DNA of 64,000 bases from Agelaius tricolor (Eukaryota; Chordata; Aves; Passeriformes; Icteridae). The notes beneath the pieces were generated by a model. That model worked only from the letters and a program-made list of their open reading frames with translations, was not told the DNA's origin and made no database searches. This document shows, piece after piece, positions 1 to 13,949 of the stretch (the first letter of the stretch is position 1; each line of letters begins with the position of its first letter). The stretch spans positions 56,115,381 to 56,179,380 of the forward strand of contig JALJCS010000001.1 in the NCBI GenBank assembly GCA_023055355.1. Direction: 5' to 3'. Both the position numbers and the translations under genes were made by a program.

Positions 1-3000
1 TTAGTATTTCTATTTGTACTCTCAACATGCTAATACTCATGGAGTTATTCTCTTGTCAGTACTGATAATCTTCACTCTTCTCAACACTCTTGTAAATAGC
101 TTATATCCTGAAGGCTGACTTAAAAAGATTAAGATAACTCTTTTACTGCTTAACATATCAGAACAGAAGACATATTCTTTCCTTGTAGTTACAATCAAGA
201 GAAAGATTTTCACTGTTCATACAGAACCCTTTTTCCTCACTGTACCAATGTTTTCACAAAGTTTCTCATGTAGATGGTAATTCAGTATATTGCATTATGT
301 TTACATGCCAGTCTCAAATATGATTAAAATTCTCTCAGATTTCCTATCCATACACATTGACACTGAAGCAAATTAAATTCCTTCTTTGTACTTACTTTAC
401 TGCATGTCAATTTCTTAAGTTCTGGTGACCAAAATCAAATGTACTGGTTGTGCATGTCTTAGTAAGATTTGTATTTTGTGTTACCTGGTGCTCAAACAAG
501 TAATGAAACTTCTGGGAATGTGAGGGGTTGTTTACAAAAGAAAGATTACTGGCTTAATTAATTAATTTTTGAAATTTGATTACTTTATTGATGAAATAAT
601 ATATATATATATAGATACAGCTATAGATATACAAAAGAGATTGTATGAAATTATAAAAAATCAGGCTCAGCTCATTTAAGGCCAAGTGAAGATCAGAGGT
701 AGCAAATATCTTTATTTTTCCTTCTCTTATGAAATTCACCTTTTGAAGCAACTTCTTCATGCAGATAAGTGATGTTCACTTGCACAGCCCTCCTAAGTCT
801 ACAGCACATGTCTACTACTTATGCAGCTGATAAAACCAGAAATTTATTCTCCTGCATAGAACCAGGATAAATATTTATCGCTGCTGAAATAGTTGTCATT
901 CCAAGTGAAAACATGTGTAACTTGACCAGTGGATTAGGCTTCCAAAGTTTAACAGATGTTAATTATGGAGAGGATGGTGGAGGGTAAATATTGCTTTTCC
1001 TTTGCTATCTTTCCTGAATAAATTAAGTATATGATTTAATATGGGCTTACAAGGACTATAAGCTAAAAATAAAAAAGGCCATGAGCTAAATTACTATTTA
1101 TTTCTGTTCCTTTGATCTTACATTAGTAGGTTCTCATTCAGAGAAATCATTAAATATAATTGTAAAGTTCAAAAATATTTCTGAATGTTTTCAGTGCATA
1201 TGAACAGAAATTCTTTCTTATGAATCAACTAAATTTTTATTCAGGGAATATGGTTCTCCTATTCCAGAGTTATCTGTATACTTAATGCCAGTCCACAGAA
1301 AATCTATTCAATTTCAAAACAAAATACATTACACACAGAAATTAGAAAGTCTGTAAACTATTGTGCTAGGGCTTAGTTGCAAGTAAGGACATTTTACAAT
1401 GTATTTTTTTAAGTTCTGACTTTAGTTTTAATTTGCAGAATTTTAAACTTATATTTTTGACTAATTTTCACAATGTGAAGTGTGTTTTATTAAAGCTTTT
1501 TTTTAAATGTATAAGCTTATTAAAATATAAAAAGAACATGAAGTATAACAGCAGGTAAATATTTTTATCTGATAAGTTGAATTTTTGAATGGGGTGTTAG
1601 CCCCTTTTTTTGCTTTTTCATTACCTCAGATTCTTTCAGAGAAAGGGAAATAAAAACATTATTCCAGCTCGGTTCAATCTGTCTTTCACTTTTATTAGTA
1701 TTTAGCAGAAATTTCCGTGGTAACTGTGCTGAAAAGACATCAGTTGTATAAACTTGTGAACAGGAAATCATGAAAGTATGAAAAATAAAATATGTATGCC
1801 ATGTCTTTGTTTCTACTGAATAACAAACTAGAAGTAATGTAATTTGTAATCCAGCTTCCTAGGGTTATAGGGGAAATACACGGTTATTATTTATTATGCA
1901 GCTTAGAATAGCTGGGCAAATATTTAATGCAGTATGATAAGAGGCATTGGCTTTAAGAAATCAGATTTTAAACTGATGTGTAGGTGAGAATGTTCCTTTT
2001 CAGGCCACCACAAATATCACAGTCTGCTGGTAGTGGGCCGTACACCTGGTAGAAAAATTTTGAAGGATTAGCAATTAAAAGAAGTCAGCAAATATTTTGG
2101 CTACCATCTCCAAGCCTTGTTTAAAGCCAGCAAGAAAGCACATCATTTTAAAAATTAACATGGAGGGAAACATGATCCAAAAGGTTTTTCCTTAAGCTTG
2201 CCCTTAAGGGCATGAAAGGAGCTCAATACAGGATTGTGATACACAGCCTATGGGCAAGAAATTGATCCATAAATCTTTGTAAATTAAGCCAGTATTTGTG
2301 TTACTGAAAAATGGATTTCATCTGCTGGTGAACTCAGAACACTCATAGGCATGATATATCCTCTGTAGGAGCTCAGTTTAGCGACGCTGCTATATTGTAT
2401 TAGAAGCTGCTACAAAATTGCCACAAAAACCTCTACTGTATGTATTTTCAATGCCATTCTTGTCTTGGTGTGTTTTGTAGGTAATAAATGTTAACTCTGA
2501 GGAGGATGAAAAAACATCATGATAGTTTTTGTATTAAACCTCAGTTAGCATGACTTAAATTCAGAGTAATTAGCAGCATCTAGGTTTTCTTTATTTACGC
2601 TAAAATTTAAACACCATGAAAAGCATCAAGAATATATAATTAAGGAGATCTGAGAGATCATAGAATTTAGTCCAGAGAGTACAGGACATCTCTATAACAA
2701 AACTTTATTGTCTTCTTTATATGTGCCGTGTCATTTCAAATTTGTTTATTTAAAAGGTTGTGCAATTTTAAAATAGTTGTCTGCTTAATATTTCTTGATT
2801 TTCATCACCTTATTCTTGCAATGCTGATGACAAATTTCAATACTTTTCAGAATATTTTGCTATCTTTCAAGCTAAGACTTTCTGAGTCAACAGACTCGAA
2901 CTTTCACAAGGTCATCTTACACAATGACCACTGGGGAAAAACTCCAAAAGAAAAACACTTATTTCCAATAGCATTAAAAAAATTCAGTAAAACTTTCTGA

Positions 3001-5937
3001 ATACCAGAGAATTCAGAAATGGAGCAAAAGTTGCCATCTTGAAGTTTGGTATTTGTTACTTCTAGTCTACCAGTGTAATGTCCACATTGTGAACATAGAA
3101 CATGGTATGACTTGAAGGGAGCCTGAGTTGAAGCTGGGTCTGCCCTTAGTTAGTATGTGCTCATCCAAGACATTCTCTTTGCATATAAAACTAGTCCTCA
3201 GATATCTGTTTTGCCTTCAGTATGAGTATGTAATGAGGGTGTGCCTGCAGAGCCTTTCTCTTTTTATTTTTTCCAGACTTGTGAATTCTCTGCCTATGCT
3301 CTTAGCAAGAGGTAGCATGACAAGTTCTATTCAAAACCAGACATGCAACTGAGTTAGCACCATCCTGAATGCAGCCTGGGGAGTCCAGGGTTGCCCCTCA
3401 GCTTTGCTCTTTACACTGGTATGACATGGACATGGGTATCACATGCACTCCATTTCTCTCGTGTCCCATCATTCACACATGCAGGTGCTGCACACACAAC
3501 TCCTGCTCTCAGCTTCCAGCTCTCCACCATGCAAAGCTCACAGCACTGAAAATCATTTACTGTTATTTTAACCAAAGACAGGGTTGTAGAAGACTTGGTT
3601 CTTCTCTTGGACAGAGTCATGTTCTGAGCAAGCAAAGGCTGGGTTTTTAAAGAAACTTTTAAGTACTTTTGTACTCCCCCATTTCTGGTCAGCCAGAGGC
3701 AGGTGGGTACAGGCTGGCAGGGAGTGGTGCTGTTTTCCAGCACTGTATAAACATTCCCACAGCAGTGCTTCACTGCTTGGGCCACTTCCTCCCTAGCAGC
3801 ACAGGAAGTGCAACTACCCACCTTCACACCATTGGAATCATGGTGTCCACCCCATCTCCTGAAGCAGCTGGAGACTACACTTTTTAATTTGAAAATACCT
3901 GGTATGGATAACATCTTTAAAGAAAAAAAACAAAACAAAAAACCCCAAAACAGTCAGTGCTTTAACATCAGAACAGAGAAGACAGAAATATCTTCTTACC
4001 TGCTTTCTGAGTGGATGTAAAACAAGCAGGTGAAAGCACATGCACATGTAATTCTTGATCTTTGCCAGGGCAAAGATACAAACTTACAGAAATCATTACA
4101 CTAATGCAGTGATACTTTTCCTTCCTGCTGCAAGGTTGGCTATAAAAAGTGTAGGAGCTCATGCCATCAGTGTCACTCTACATCCTTGGTACTAAACTTG
4201 GCCATGATTTCAAGTTTGCTGTCATGATAATCTTTCTCTGATGCCAACAACCATACCAGTACCCACATATTCCTCCAAAGTAAGTCTTCTGCAAAAAAGG
4301 AGGAAGGCAAAGAAAAGTGCAGAAGGCAAAATAAAGTGTGTACCAAAGATTTTTTTTCTTTCATTAGATATTTGTCATGCATAATATTTTTGAGTCCTAT
4401 TTTGTCATGAATTAAAGCACAGCATTCCTACATTTTTGATTAATTTCCAAAAGTAATGTCAGAAAAATATCAGAGTTCAACATAAGATAATATAATTGAA
4501 TTTATCTGTTTATCGATGCATTTATGAATGTTGTTTAGAACACACATATTTCTCGAATTACTACCTTGTTTTATAGTCAATGCTGTTTGGCTTTAAATTC
4601 TACTTCACTGAAGTTATTTCTAATTCTTTCAGTTCCTAGTGCTTCCTATCTTATTAAGAATGTAAAGCCATCTCTCTGTATACAGACTTGCAGGCATGAT
4701 GAGGTGGATTCAAAGTTAATGAATCTTCCTCTTAATTTTAACCCCTGAGTACGGCCATGACCTTCTCCTCCTACATTGTTGAATTATAATGAGGTCGGGG
4801 GTGGTTTAATCTATTGATCCTGTTGCCCATGACAGCACTGCTATATTATTAATTGCAGACACAGACTACATGTGCATACTTATCCCTCATTTCAAGAAGA
4901 GATACTTTGCAATCTTTATGTAACAGAGCCATGCTCGGCATCTAATTATCCCAGCTTAGGCTTTCTAACTAGAGTATGTTCTTAATTTGCTGTGGAATGC
5001 CAGTCACCATAAGAGCAATATAAGGTACAGTACAAGGCATTCATAACATAGCTGAATTCTAGGCAAATGTATGATGAGTATGTTACAGAAGTTTAAGCAC
5101 CAGTGCTGAGTGTAATAACAGTTCCAGGACTCAGTCCTGGTTTTCAAGATGCATTTTAGTTTAAAGGCTATCCAGTGGTGTTCAGGATAATTTTTTCTGC
5201 TTTACAATATGAATGAGTTTGGAGCATATCTACAGCTACAAGCTGGCAAAATAAAAGTGTTCAGAAATGTTTACAGTAACTGAGGCTAACTAGTACAGAA
5301 CAGCCCATGCCTGTGCTAGTGAATCCCCAGTGCCTCCAAAGGAGGTTGACTATGTGCATGTGACCTCTTTGTGGCAATGTCCATTCAGTGTTAACTTTTG
5401 AAGAGTACCCAGGAATTATTTGGGAAAAAATTATTTGGTACATGCTAATAGCACAACTCTAGCATGAGAAGACAGTATTCCTATGCCCAGGTACCTCCTC
5501 AGGTAATTTATAATTTGCTTGCATCAACACAGCCACAGTGGACCAGCTCAGCTGCTGTAACATAATCAGCTGAGGTTTTAGAATACAGAATGATCTTTGC
5601 TGAAACTATGTCATTTAAAAAGTAATTGGAATTTGCCCCACATTCTTAATTATATTTATGGCAGTGAGATAATTTGTTGGGTAACAATCAGTTCACATTC
5701 AGATTTCAAACCAAAGGGGTAAAGTTTAGGGAAATCTCTGGAACCTACGCAGGTCAATGGAGAAAATACCAGGTTGGAGTGTTAAGACATCTCCTGGCAG
5801 TCTGTGTCACACTGCCTCATCTTACTCCTGTTTCCAGTGACTGTCCTGTTTTAAGAGACAAGTAAAAATGCACTGATGTTGTAAGAAATATGTGCAGTTT
5901 CTGTTGTTTCCCAAAGGATAGCACACCAGATAGAAAA
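1..5937. other. Unique AT-rich non-coding DNA
   Basis: No gene is supported here. The frames are short and stop-rich, apart from a locally GC-richer patch at about 3370-3940 where three overlapping frames are open. The longest is 175 codons on the minus strand, 3411-3938. None of these translations shows a domain, signal peptide or repeat that I recognise, and they overlap each other on both strands, which points to low stop density and not to coding. Apart from a short AT repeat near 600, I see no transposon signature. Confidence 0.7.
598..613. repeat. Short (TA)n microsatellite
   Basis: An alternating AT run of about 8 units is followed by TAGATA-like degenerate units up to about 632. It is short and simple, with no associated element. 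Confidence 0.8.

Positions 5938-5940
<3 letters not shown>

Positions 5941-5988
<48 letters not shown>
5941..5988. repeat. (GATA)12 tetranucleotide microsatellite
   Basis: Twelve uninterrupted GATA units, preceded by a degenerate AGATAGAAAAATA lead-in and followed by TAGATG. The lack of interruptions suggests an actively length-variable short tandem repeat. The frames across it (for example a minus-strand one rich in Ile-Tyr-Leu-Ser) are artefacts of the repeat. Confidence 0.97.
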
Positions 5989-8900
5989 TAGATGGACTGT
6001 AGGAACTTAAAAACCACTTATAGTGAATAAATTACCATGCATGTATAGATCTGATCCCCTCTTAGGAAAGATGCAGATGTCTAACAGTGCCATGGAAGAA
6101 AAGTACACATCCTCAGATAACTGAGCTGAATTGAAGGGATTCTGTTCTGTTTCACCCTGGGCACATAGAAAGGATGTGTTTTTTTCCTGTCCTGGAAGGA
6201 GTAAAGAGAGAGATAAAGAGAGTTGTGTATGATGATAGAAGGGCAGGGAAAAAAGACTTCCAATCCTGAGCAATGTCAAGGAAATGGAAAGAAAGTCTTT
6301 TTTTTCTGAAATTCCTGCTGCAAGTTAGGAAGAAGAGGTGGCTAAGAGCCGAAAGTATGACTTAACTTCCTGACCTTCTTGCCCTAGCTATGCCTGAGTA
6401 TCACTTGCAGTATTCAGCAAATTAAGATTTTGTCTGGTAATACCCAGACTCTGCATGTGAAAACAGCACATAGATTCCATGTCAGCCAAAGATTCCCAGG
6501 GATTTACCTCTCAGATGAAGCCTGTAATTTATGTTTGGTGAGACAGATCTTTCAGCTGTTCTAAATCAAAACTCCTACATGATTCACAGCATATGAGGCT
6601 CTAGTCCAAATTGTGTATAGATAATTTCTGTTATACTGTAAGGATTATGGGGCTGGTTTTTCTTGCAAATTATGTGAGCATAATTTTGGAATAACTGCAG
6701 TGAATGTAGAAGTTTTTCTTCATTGAATGAGAAGTGAATTAGCTCCAAAATGTGTGTGGCAAATATATAAATGACAGATCATGTTGTGTTGTCTTTGTCA
6801 AGTTTAAACCCCAGCAGGCATATATTTAACTCCATTGATAAATGTGTTAAATTGAGCACATCATCATGTTAAATACACAATAAATTTGTGGCTAAATCAC
6901 AATAAATTTAGTCAATTCTTTCTTTTTAGTACTCTTACAGAGAAAAAGACACTGATTATTCAATTCAATTGATGCTGCTAAAATACCAAGAATTTTGAGA
7001 CAAACAAGCTTTTTCCACACAGAGAAGCAAAGCAAGAAAACTATGTAATACTCTTGAAAATGTGCCGAGAGGTTATAGTTTTGAACAATTCAGCAAGGAG
7101 TTGTCAGATCTGTGAAAGATTTTTATGAGATGTTTCCTTAATAACAGTGTAAGAATTGGTTCCCCCGTGGAGTATCTTTTGCAGCCATTGTACTGCTAAC
7201 AGCTACTGTTTCTCTCTGTACAAGGAGAAAAAATTTCTAGAGTGGCACAGTCCAGCTGAATATTTACAGATAAATTCATCTAAAATTGATTTAGACTCCA
7301 GGATACTTCTGCCTGGCTCTTCAACCTCTCCCCAAGGGATGGCTATTCAAGTAATGCAGGTAGTCCTAGAGACACATCCAAAAATCTCCAAGCACAGCAA
7401 GAGGGCAAGACTGTGTCACTGTGGGAGAGCAGGTGGAAAGAAGAGCAAGTATTCTCCTGCACCTCCATGTGCCCTACATTTAGATTTGCTTCTGGAGCAA
7501 GCCAGCCCAGAGACACATCCCTCATCTGGAATACAGCCCCAGTGCTGACAGATTCCAGGCTACTGCCTGAAATGTAATTACCTCTGATATGTATAACTGA
7601 AAGTCTGGAAGAAGACACTTTGAATGCTGCTTTCCAAGATGCTTGTGAAGTGCTGGCATGAGAAATTGAACCCAATAAAATAAGAGGGGAAGGCTAAAAT
7701 AGAAGTGATAGACATTTATTAGCCATTTGTGGAAAGTGTTGGTCATCATGCATGCTAAGTGGCGATAATGATGCGCTGTGATTGTGTGGTGACTCAGAGC
7801 TGACTCCAGAAGGCTGCAGCAGCTGCTCTGCTTCCAGCCATCCTCTTCCCTGCTGCTATGGGGAACTGTGTTGGTGGAGAAACAGTGGCTTTGCCCATTC
7901 TGCCCAAGATAGAAGCCTGGAGGCTGGGGAGGAAAAGCTGGTAGGTTGTCATGACGGCCTTTTTTTGTATTCCCCTTTTACTCTCATGGCAGTAACTCCC
8001 TCCAGTGACTGGAGGAACAAAGGCAGCTGAGGCATTTCTACAGCAGGTCTACACTGGCATATGGGTCTCACCTGGAGCACCTGCAAGAAGTGGCTACCTT
8101 TCCTTTACTTGTGACTCAACAGCTGGTGATTTGGCTGGGTCACTCACCCTTCTACCACAGGCAAGCTGAGGAGCTCTAAGTAGCCTCAAGGGTTCAGGGA
8201 AAGCAGGAAGATTTGGTGCCCCAGAATTTTATTAGATGCTGTTATTCACTGTAAGGTGGGGTCTGCTTTAAACATGACAGGCAGCTCTTTCAAAACAGCT
8301 GGAGGTGGAGAGGAAGGTGGAGGAGTACAGGATGAGCTTCTTTCTTCAACTAGAGAGAGGGAGTGGGGAGGTGCATGACACTGAATCATATCTTCAATAC
8401 TTTTGTATTGAAAAATAGACTGAGGAGAGGCTCTGCTACTGACACAGGCCTTCAGCTAGCAGGTGCCTGTGGATGTTCAGAGCCCATGAAACCATCTGGG
8501 GTGACTTACTGCCATTAGGAGCATCTCATGAAGCACTTCTTGCTAGGTATGTCTGTCTTATGTTTTTTTGCTTATTTCAGGTTTAGGAATTGAGGCCAGA
8601 GAAGAGAAGCTGCACTTTAATAGGCCTGAGGTATGCAGGGCTGTTTCACAGCTTTGGCACATGGCACCTCAGTATTGCAGAGTCTCTAGAGCAGGGCTTT
8701 TTCTGATTTGGTCATTTGATTTGGAAATTTTCTATCCTTCATATTTAATTTTTGTAGAAATAATTACAAACCAACACAACATTAAACATAACTTTGCTAA
8801 GTGGCTGTTGGAGTTGCATACCAGCTCATTTCTGTCTTCATCATCCCACCCCAACCTGATCCCACGCTTTGCTGCAGTTGCTACTGCAGGAGCTGGGGGA

Positions 8901-11900
8901 GAACATTAACACCCTCCTGTAAGTTGTTTTTGATGGTAAAACTGATGCATTGTTGAAAGGAGAGATGGCTGAGGTCAATCACCAAGCCACGTTGATTGAG
9001 GGTGTTGTGTTCATGTTTTGTTACAACATGTTGATAAGTAGTTTTTGGCCTTTGGAAGGATACACTTTGGAAGGAAGTTTTTCTGTTGACAATACTTAGC
9101 TCTAGGCTGAAGTTTTCAGTATCATCATCTCATCTCAGGGAAATCTTTACATTTACTAAGCTAATAATTTAACATAATAATCTTCAATGAATAAAGTCCA
9201 AAACAATCCCAAAGCAAACTTTTTCGTATTGTGGTCTAACGTAACCTCATGGACCAAAAATGATCTTTCAGAGGGAAGTGTTGCAGTCACTAGCTAGGGC
9301 ATCATGACAAATTATACACTCAAAATACATGTGAATTGTATAGTGATTTCCTGAGAAAATATCTCTCACTTTAACCCTTGGATACTGCCTATTTAACTTC
9401 TCTAATTGTCTTGGGAAACTTAGGGTGCTTGATTCCTTTCCAAGGCCTAATCCAAGGGGTGCAGCAAGGGACCAGAATGGATCAGCATGGCTCCAAATGG
9501 TGTTCTGGTTGATGTGGACATGGACAGCCTAAAAGGGGTAGAGTCAAGAGGACACATTACATTACTGAAATCACAACAGATATTTTACCTCATGAGTTCT
9601 GCACTGGAAGGAATGAAATCATTAATGTTATTCAGATACTTCCCTTCCTAGGCCTTGCATTACAATTATCTTTCTTACAACATTTCTTTCACTTGCTTTA
9701 CTGACCTCTGCTTCAGGTTTCCTAAGAAAAGTTTTATTCATTACATACACCAAAAGTTCAAGTAGACAGTTTTTGTGGAGGGAGATGAAGGTTAGAGAAA
9801 GCTTGTTTATATCTTTATTACAAGGGAACTAGAACACTGCATTTGTGAACACAGAAAAGTCATCCAATTATTTAAAATCAAACAGCTTTTGTTCAAGGTG
9901 AGAAAATGTAATTTCTCTATTTTTTTTCACAGTAGTATTCTGCAGACTTTAGGGGAATTATTCCAGTTTATGGTTACCTAAAATTGGAAAGAAAAAGACA
10001 TCCCTTTTTAATTCTTCATTCTTTCTTTTCCAATACTTGATTCTCACACTGTTTTTCAGTGTATACTGAGGATGAAGGAGATCTGTTGTGGTGTGTAACA
10101 AATTCTCTGCAACCTCTGCTGTTTGTCTGAAAGCTTGCTGAATACAGCTCTGCAATGTCAAATGTCTTTGATTTGATTTGGACTGGACCAGATGTCAACA
10201 AATTGGAATTTAATGTTGTTGAGACAGAGGACAATGTAGGAAGCATAAAGGGTTTCATTACAAATTACAATTAAAGAAGACATTCAGATGCAGTTGTGCA
10301 GTTTTTATATACTGCAACTTAGAGCAATTAGGAAAAAAAAATCAGAAATCCTGTTTTTCTCTCATTCCTTATGAAGAAGTGAATGGGAATTCAGGACTTG
10401 TATGATAAAACATGGTCATGGTGGGTTTTTTTTTGTTTTCATCATAACGTTTATTTTTAAAATAAAAATTTGTGGTATATAAGGTGACATTCTTCTTTAG
10501 CCCTTTTAAATTATGCATTATTTGTTTATCTGGGGGAATATTAGACAGAAAATCAACAAAAGGCCAGTGTTAAGGAGCAAAAACCAGCCTTGATTATAGT
10601 TTCAGACTAATCTGCAGTACTATGAATAAAGCTGGCAATGATCTTTGCTTTCTTCATGCTGCCAGCAGCAAATATACAAACAACTTCATTTTTCATGCAG
10701 AGGTGATTGCAAAGCAAGTTCTAAAAGTCAGAAATGCACAGAAATTAACTGTTTAGACTGCCTGTGTGAGCATTTGCCAGATGATGATTGCTTGTTGCTT
10801 AAATATGTACTAGAAAATACAGAACAATGAAGAGGGAGAACTTCCATTGCAACATGGCATCTGCCTCTCTGCAGGAGAAAGCCACTTTTCTCCAGAAAAG
10901 GAGAAACAAGGTGGAACAAAGATTTCTTTTTCTAGTTCTGACTTACCTGTGGTACATCTGCCTGGGACCTCAGAGACACTTTTCTTCTGTCCACCTGATG
11001 TGCCCTCACATTTTCATTAGGAGAGCAGATGGTCTGGCTTTCAGGAAAATGGTTGTAATGGGATGTGGAATTGACTGGTAAGCCTCAGGAAATTTGAAGG
11101 AGTCAGGAAGGGACTGGGACCAGTTTTCTTCAATCCTGAACAGCCATATCTCCTTCCTGGTGCAGGCAGTGTGGTGGGAATGGAGAAAGAAAAATCTCCA
11201 AAGAATGGTTTCATATACAACTGTATAAATATTCCCAGAGGGGTTTTTTGTTGGTTTTAATTTGATTTTCTTGTTTGTTTGTTTCTTTGGGGGGTGGGGG
11301 GGTTATTGGGTTGGGTTTGATTTTTTGGTTTTTTGTTAGTTTGGTTTTGGTTTTGGTTTTGGTTTTCTTTATTTCTGCAAAGCTGTATATACTTCAGATT
11401 GCATTAGTTCTGCACACTGTGTTAGATGCCTTAAGGTTCAATGTCTATTTTTGCTGAATTTAGACCTGAACCTTTCTGGAGCCTAACCTTAAAAAAATCA
11501 GAAATTCAGATTATCTATGTTGCACCCCATTGATGCTGAGGGAGGTTATGAGAAATATTGCTCTTTGGTTTGTGGAGATCTCCATGGAGATACTTCCTGG
11601 TATGTCTTCAATAAAATTATTTTACTGGAAGAACACTTAACTCTTCACTTTTTTTCTTTTAGATGACTGAAAAAAGATATTGGCCAATTACAATTTTGAG
11701 ATTTGTTCACCTTCTAATTGTAACCAAATGTTGCAAAGCACCATAAATCTTTTAAGAGCTTTGTCAAGAACAAGCATGTCTAAAAGTGGTTTTCATCAAA
11801 TTTTTATGTGACGTAAAGGATAAGTAAGATCAGTTAATAAGTACAAATCTTCGTGATTTCCATAAAATGCTCATTTACCAAGAGTAGTTTTTTCTCTACC

Positions 11901-12784
11901 AGCATTATAGTCTAGTTCTTCGTTTTTCTAGAAATCCAAATCTGGCCTGAGAATGATCTTAAAAGTAGACTAGAATAGTAATTGCACCTATTAAATGTAT
12001 CTGGTCTGGTAGAATCCAGTGTAGATTGACTTCATATCAGACATAAATGTTAAAATCCACATTTTTGAGATTAAACTTCTTGAAGTGCGTGACTTTATTC
12101 AGTGAGTGATCCTGAACCTAGGAGATGCAATGCTTGATTTTGCAAGAAAGAACAGTTCTTCTGATGATCCACAGCTAATTTTCTTCCTCCTCATTTTTTT
12201 GTTATTATGTTAAATATAGCCAAAATGTCTATCTTGATGTAACTAATTTTATAGGCAATTTTGAATTATTTAAAGCATATTCTCTCAGTACCAAGGTACA
12301 ATTTTTCTTACCAATTAAAACCAAAGCTTGAATTCTGTCTTTCAGACTCCCCTTTCTTCTTTACTACCCTTTATCACATCCCCAATGTTTTAGAGTAAAA
12401 TAAGAAGCAGGTGCTTTATTATTGTTATGATTATTATTTATCTCAAGTACATAGAGGAGCAAGCAGGACAGAAAATACTAGAAAGACAATGCAAATAGAG
12501 ACAGAAATCTATAAATGAGGCTTCATATCTATTTCAGAGGAGTGAATGGTTAAGAAATATCATTCGAAAGGAAGAACACATGGCAATGGAATCTGTTGCT
12601 ACAATTTAAGGTTCTTCCTTCTCATGATTGAAGCAAAGGGCAGACTATTCCCTACCTTTTTGCAAGGGTCTCGCAAGTCTGCTCCACTTTACCGATGCCA
12701 GGATGATTTCTCTGCTTTGGTAACAGCAAAATATTGGTAACTCATATTAGCTGTTATCTTTTCTACTCTTCAGCTTCTTTTCTG
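5989..12784. other. Unique non-coding DNA with GC-richer block at 7.2-8.9 kb
   Basis: No supported gene. The stretch from about 7150 to 8900 is richer in GC and holds longer chance frames (130 codons at 7156-7548 plus strand, 113 codons at 8568-8909 plus strand). Neither has recognisable domains. A CAG acceptor-like site before 8581 and a GAG/gtatgc donor-like site after 8628 delimit a 48-nt segment open in one frame, but this is weak. The remainder is AT-rich and featureless except for the G/T block at 11240-11366. Confidence 0.65.
11240..11366 (+). repeat. G/T-rich low-complexity tract with (GGTTTT)4
   Basis: Almost every base from about 11240 to 11366 on the plus strand is G or T. It includes four GGTTTT units at 11343-11366 and a G-run cluster at 11289-11315. 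It is strongly strand-asymmetric. An open frame crossing it (11275-11457) is a by-product of the composition, being rich in Gly, Val, Leu and Phe. Confidence 0.9.
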
Positions 12785-13432
12785 AGAATGCATAGAATCA
12801 CAAGATAAATTCATCAGGAAGGGACATTGAGAAGTGAGTGTTCAGCCCAACCTCCTGCTCAAGGCAGGGTCAGCTGTTTGTGCTCACCAGGTTGCTCAGT
12901 CTTATCTCTGCCCATTATGTCTCACCCTCCTGATGCAAAGAGCCTTACTCCATCTTCTCACTTATTTTCCCAGAGGTTCAGGGGAGCTACAGAAAAGAAC
13001 CCCAGAAAGGAAAGGAACCACCTCTGCAACAGGCTGAACCAGCCTTGCTTTCTCAGTTCATCCTCACACGGTGAGTGCTCTAATCCCTGACCATCTTGGT
13101 GGCCCTTCGCTAAATCCACCCTAGTTTATTTATGTCTTTCCTGTATTGGGAAGCACAAAATTGAATGCAATACTGTAGAAACAGTACAAGGAGTGCTGTG
13201 TAAAGGGAGATGATTACTTTGCTCCATCTCTTCTAGTCACACAGACTAAAATATTGTTGTTCTTCCTTGCTGCCAAGGCACACTGCTGACTCCTGCTCAC
13301 TCTGTGTCTGCCAACACACCTTACCATCTTGCCAGCAGTGCTGGTCTCCTCCATCAAGCCCAACTGGCATAACTGCAAGGAGTTCTTCCTTCCCAGGTGA
13401 AGGACCTTGCACTTGTCCTGTTGTCTCCATCT
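12785..13432 (-). mobile_element. CR1 LINE 3' portion, degenerate, internally deleted
   Basis: Read on the minus strand this is the tail of an avian CR1 non-LTR retrotransposon. The left edge (about 12787) carries the reversed terminal unit ATAGAATCAC. It is followed by the reverse complement of the familiar 3' segment (AACCTCCTGCTCAAGGCAGG at about 12850) and, further right, a GACCATCTTGGTGGCCCTTC block near 13091. The right edge fades after a CTTGCACTTGTCCTGTTG-like block near 13425. Compared with the family pattern, roughly 200 bases appear to be missing between about 12900 and 12935. There is no intact open frame, so it is a dead, 5'-truncated copy. The family is clear to me; the subfamily is not assigned. 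Confidence 0.82.
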
Positions 13433-13684
13433 TTAGTTTGTGCTAAATTCCAGGGTGTTTATAAAACACACCTGAATGACTTAGAAAAAAATCCTTACTG
13501 TAAATGCAGAGTCTGGGTAGAAATAGTCTATAAGGAGGAAAAGCCTATCACAGTGTTTAGAGAAAGAGAAGAACATCTTCAGTGAGCTGGGCATGTATCT
13601 CCCAATTAGCAGAGCAAATTTTTCTCTTTCAGTTATCTCTCAGAACAAAATCTATGGGCCAGTCAATATATTCAAAGAAAAGAA

Positions 13685-13745
13685 TTAATCTTAGAAACAT
13701 ACAATATGCTGAGTTGGAAGGGACTTGCACAGTACAGTTCTCAAC
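13685..13745 (-). mobile_element. Short CR1 3'-end fragment
   Basis: The stretch ACAATATGCTGAGTTGGAAG at about 13701 and its surroundings are the reversed end of a second CR1 type, whose forward copy is seen at 23150-23312. Only about 60 bases are recognisable, and the rest of the copy is either truncated or too diverged to see. It lies between the two larger CR1 pieces of this cluster. Confidence 0.7.
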
Positions 13746-13949
13746 TGAGATAAGTTTTTTGTTCTGTGATTTATTTAAAAACGTTATGCTAATACTTTGT
13801 GGGTAACAGACTACTATGCTGGATTATGCACACTCCAAATCTGAGGATTGTCTGCAATCACATCCAAGAAATCAGATCTTGCAAAAAAACCCAGGACAAA
13901 CCCACACAAGCATCTTTCCTTCTGTTGTAGGAGTCATCATTGACTCTGT

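Noticed and set aside
7156..7548. 130-codon plus-strand open frame
   Set aside because: No recognisable domain, a GC-richer patch with an overlapping 110-codon minus-strand frame, and no flanking splice or promoter evidence.
8581..8628. 48-nt exon-like segment between a CAG acceptor and gtatgc donor
   Set aside because: Only one frame is open, the donor is weak and the peptide is too short to judge.
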